Shown here: piece after piece, positions 31,754 through 33,499 of the stretch
Numbering within the stretch: the stretch's first letter is position 1
Layout: each line of letters begins with the position of its first letter
From: Chersky-840 sp035532735
GTDB taxonomy: Bacteria; Actinomycetota; Acidimicrobiia; Acidimicrobiales; UBA8190
Direction: 5' to 3'
Length of the DNA: 33,499 nt
NCBI GenBank assembly: GCA_035532735.1
Contig: DATKQM010000058.1
Coordinates: 1 to 33,499 of the forward strand
The notes under the pieces: generated by a model
What the model was told of the DNA's origin: nothing
The model's database searches: none
Seen by the model: only the letters and a program-made list of their open reading frames with translations
Made by a program: the position numbers and the translations under genes

Positions 31754-32587
31754 TTGACAAAGGTCCCCCGCCACCCGGGCGTCGCTGGGCAGCGTGTCGT
31801 CTGCTCCTACGTCATTCCACGCCTCGGCGGGATGCTGCTGTCCCGGCTGACTCCCGAGATGCTCGAGCGGTTCTACGGCGAACTCCTCGTCAACGGTCGG
31901 GTAAAAGGGCGCGCCAACAAGGGCCTGTCGCGGACGACAGTCCACTCAGTCCATGTCGCCATCGGCAGGGCCCTTGCCGACGCGCTGCGGTGGCGGAAGG
32001 TCAGCCGCAATGTCGCTGCCGAGGCGAAGGCCCCGACGCCCACGAAGGCCGAGCGCCCCGTCTGGAGCGCCGAGCAGCTCCGGCGCTTTCTCGTGTCAGT
32101 GGCCGACGACCGCCTCCGGGTGGCCAGCACGCGGGTCGTCGTGGGCTACAAGGTCGTCGAGGGATCGCCCAAGACCGCCAAGTCCGCCCGGACCATCGGC
32201 CTCGATGCTGCCACCGTGGCTGTTCTCCGGGTGCACAAGAGCCGCCAGGCGGCCGAGCTGCTGTCCTGGGGCCCGGGCCGTACCGAATCAGGGCTCCTGT
32301 TCACCCGGGAGGACGGTGCGGGGCTGCACCCAGAGCGGATTACACGCCTCTTCGAGACACGGGTCAATAGGACTCGCCTCCCGCGGATCACGGTCCACGG
32401 GCTGCGCCACTCCTACGCCACCGCCGGCCTCGAGGCGGGCGTGGCCCTCAAGGTGATATCAGAGCGCCTCGGACACTCCTCGATCTCCATCACCGGCGAC
32501 CTCTACAGCCACGTCCTCGAGCACGTCGATCAGGCGGCGGCTGACACTGTGGCGAGCTTCATCTTCGGGACCGCCAGGCCATCTTGA
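31754..32587 (+). pseudogene. Tyrosine integrase remnant, truncated and internally deleted
   Basis: The 277-residue frame is a phage/ICE-type actinobacterial integrase that normally has about 370-400 residues. Part of the core-binding domain remains (YVIPRLGGMLLSRLTPEMLE, about 20-90), as does the C-terminal catalytic half: the Lys region SPKTAKSARTIGL, His215-x-x-Arg218 (HGLRHSYAT), His241 (LGHSS) and Tyr251 (GDLYSHV). The N-terminal arm-binding domain is missing; the frame starts at a weak TTG. Between ADDRL (to 121) and RVASTRVVV (from 122), about 30-35 residues usual for the family are absent, including the TGxRxGE segment with the first catalytic Arg. The deletion is in frame near 32116. 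Recombinase activity is therefore unlikely. It ends 95 bases from tRNA-Pro, the usual place for an integrase of this insertion type. Confidence 0.85.
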
Positions 32588-32595
32588 CGGGCGCC

Positions 32596-32613
32596 GTTAG
32601 CGTCGTGTTAGCA
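32596..32613 (+). promoter_or_regulatory. Paired GTTAGC motifs, putative right integrase arm sites
   Basis: GTTAGCG at 32596-32602 and GTTAGCA at 32607-32613 lie between the integrase stop and the right attachment copy. They mirror the pair at 30834-30852 in motif, orientation and near-equal spacing (11 versus 12 bases). Confidence 0.5.
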
Positions 32614-32682
32614 AATGGGCATCCGTTGTCCGTGAGCGACTGCAAGAGGACTTGGCAGTAACGCTCCCGACGTGGACTTTCA

Positions 32683-32727
32683 TGGTCGGGCTGGCGAGAT
32701 TTGAACTCGCGACCTCTTGACCCCCAG
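32683..32727 (-). repeat. Attachment-site copy within tRNA-Pro (right end)
   Basis: The perfect 45-bp partner of 30660-30704. It runs from the encoded CCA to the first base of the anticodon loop; one base beyond it on either side the two copies differ. Confidence 0.92.
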
Positions 32728-32760
32728 TCAAGCGCGCTAACCAAGCTGCGCCACAGCCCG
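32683..32760 (-). tRNA. tRNA-Pro (anticodon GGG), CCA encoded
   Basis: Read on the - strand from 32760, the acceptor stem CGGGCTG pairs with CAGCCCG; the D stem is GCGC/GCGC; the anticodon stem CTTGA/TCAAG encloses loop CTGGGGG with anticodon GGG (32723-32725); the T arm is GCGAG-TTCAAAT-CTCGC; discriminator A and CCA follow. C1-G72 is typical of bacterial tRNA-Pro. The 3' half through the anticodon loop is the right attachment copy of the integrative element, which restores a full tRNA. A TTGACT about 66-71 bases upstream could be a -35 box but I see no convincing -10. Confidence 0.97.
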
Positions 32761-32888
32761 TGTGTCGTTCGACCCTGAGGTCCGGCCCCGGTCGACCGTG
32801 ACTCCGAAACGTCTCGGCACAGGTTAGTCAACAAAGGGGGTGGGCTCTGATCTCCCTCGAGTGGCCCGGCCACCACTGAGGGCGGCCC

Positions 32889-32910
32889 GTGAATCGCAAA
32901 GATTCGTCAC
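32889..32910. promoter_or_regulatory. Imperfect inverted repeat upstream of the phosphoesterase gene
   Basis: GTGAATC-GCAAA-GATTCgtCAC is an inverted repeat with a two-base interruption in the right arm, about 36-57 bases before the start, where an operator would lie. Nothing else is recognisable in 32761-32945 apart from the ribosome binding site. A phosphate-responsive regulator is a guess from the gene's function only. Confidence 0.3.
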
Positions 32911-32945
32911 AATTGACGGGGTGCTCCGGATGGAGAGGGAGCAGG

Positions 32946-33499
32946 ATGATCGCCATGGCGGGATCCCTGTACGACCGTAGGCAATTCTTGACCGGAGTCG
33001 TCGGGGGAGCCTCGTCGCTCCTTCTCGGCCGCGTTGCGAGTGTGCGAGCCGAAGGCCCCGCCACGATCAAGGCCGCGCTGGCGGTCAAGCAAGCGGGCTC
33101 CGATCTCGGCGCGATCAAGCACGTCGTGTTCCTGATGCACGAGAACCGGTCATTCGACCACTACTTCGGCACGTTGCAGGGTGTGCGCGGCTTCAACGAC
33201 CACGCCAGGAGCTTCCTGGGTGCCTTCGGCCAGGCGTGGCCAGGAGGATCCAGTTCGAGGCTGCTGCCGTTCCATCTCGACACGAAGAAGCAGCTCGCCG
33301 AGTGCACCTACGACCTGTCACACGTGTGGAACGCTCAGCACTCCTGCTGGAACGACGGAGCCATGGACAGTTTCGTCTCGACCCATGTCTCGCCCACCTA
33401 CGAAGGCCCGAACCTCGGGACCTTGACGATGGGCTACTACGAACAGGCCGATATCCCGTTCAGCTACGCCCTGGCCGAGCGCTTCACGATCTGTGACTC
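32946..33499 (+). CDS. Tat-exported phosphoesterase / phospholipase C-like protein (3' end outside window)
   Basis: The frame runs open to the window edge, giving the first 184 residues. It starts with a twin-arginine signal (DRRQFLTGVVGGASSLLLG, Arg11-Arg12) and then the hallmark of the phosphoesterase family that includes bacterial phospholipase C and AcpA-type acid phosphatases: IKHVVFLMHENRSFDHYFGT, with Glu66 and Asn67 as likely metal/nucleophile-site residues, and LAERFTICD near the edge. The protein is folded before export and acts outside the membrane on phospholipids or other phosphate esters; the substrate cannot be judged from this part. GGAGAGGG lies six bases before the ATG at 32946. 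It lies outside the integrative element, upstream of tRNA-Pro and divergent from it. Confidence 0.92.
   Translation, partial: MIAMAGSLYDRRQFLTGVVGGASSLLLGRVASVRAEGPATIKAALAVKQAGSDLGAIKHVVFLMHENRSFDHYFGTLQGVRGFNDHARSFLGAFGQAWPGGSSSRLLPFHLDTKKQLAECTYDLSHVWNAQHSCWNDGAMDSFVSTHVSPTYEGPNLGTLTMGYYEQADIPFSYALAERFTICD

Larger units (their letters stand above)
30660..32727. mobile_element. Small integrative element in tRNA-Pro, about 2.0 kb, probably a remnant
   Basis: Identical 45-bp repeats bound the region (30660-30704 and 32683-32727). The right copy is the 3' part of an intact tRNA-Pro(GGG) gene, from the first base of the anticodon loop through CCA; the left copy is the displaced 3' part without a 5' half. 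This is the classic outcome of tyrosine-recombinase insertion into a tRNA gene. The integrase remnant lies next to the intact tRNA, as expected. Cargo is a WhiB gene, a divergent 50-codon Cys-rich ORF and a doubtful lipoprotein ORF. Paired GTTAGCA motifs lie inside both ends. No replication or transfer gene is present, so it is a decayed larger element or a dependent mini-element. Confidence 0.85.

Noticed and set aside
31462..32370. 302-codon frame overlapping the integrase remnant
   Set aside because: Arg/Pro-rich without domains; the integrase frame carries HxxR, LGH and Tyr motifs.

Overview
The window is a high-GC chromosomal segment of an actinobacterium (Actinomycetota). This rests on a WhiB-type iron-sulfur regulator, two DksA/TraR-like zinc-finger proteins of actinobacterial type, frequent GTG/TTG starts, and the order recN-pyrG-NUDIX-xerD ... 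scpA-scpB-rluB-cmk-der. I suspect a lineage outside the well-studied mycobacteria and streptomycetes, possibly Acidimicrobiia, but that is inference; no rRNA gene is present to settle it.

Positions 1-12660 are dense housekeeping genes, almost all on the + strand, with overlapping or nearly touching ends: recN (3' end only), pyrG, an ADP-ribose-type NUDIX hydrolase, xerD, a DksA-like protein, a site-2-type membrane protease, trpS (the one gene on the other strand), scpA, scpB, rluB, aroH, tyrA, aroA, cmk and plsC. They serve nucleotide synthesis, chromosome segregation, the shikimate/tyrosine-phenylalanine branch and phospholipid synthesis. Positions 12574-18809 are on the - strand and are read ispH, DHA2-type exporter, PhnZ-like HD-domain protein, large YfhO-like membrane protein. 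At 18810-18884 transcription diverges into a radical-SAM/PDZ (DUF512) protein and der, which overlap by four bases, followed by a small zinc-ribbon membrane protein.

Positions 22097-30613 are more accessory and centred on the envelope: a GT-C-like multi-pass protein, a small Cys-rich protein diverging from a second DksA-like gene, a membrane-anchored HtrA-like protease with a PDZ domain, a methyltransferase and a dolichyl-phosphate-mannose-synthase-like GT2 in a coupled pair, and a second YfhO-like protein diverging from that pair. GT2, methyltransferase and YfhO proteins together suggest lipid-linked sugar supply and use in cell-envelope glycosylation.

The most notable structure is at 30660-32727. 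An intact tRNA-Pro(GGG) gene (32683-32760, - strand) has its 3' part, from the anticodon loop through CCA, repeated perfectly over 45 bp at 30660-30704. Between the copies lie a WhiB gene, a divergent 50-codon Cys-rich ORF, a doubtful lipoprotein ORF overlapping a cluster of competing inverted repeats, and a tyrosine integrase remnant next to the tRNA. This is the signature of an integrative element of only about 2.0 kb. The integrase keeps H-x-x-R, LGH and Tyr but has lost the segment that should carry the first catalytic arginine, so the element is probably frozen or dependent on help in trans. Paired GTTAGCA motifs just inside both ends look like integrase arm sites. The window ends in the 5' part of a Tat-exported phosphoesterase/phospholipase C-like gene.
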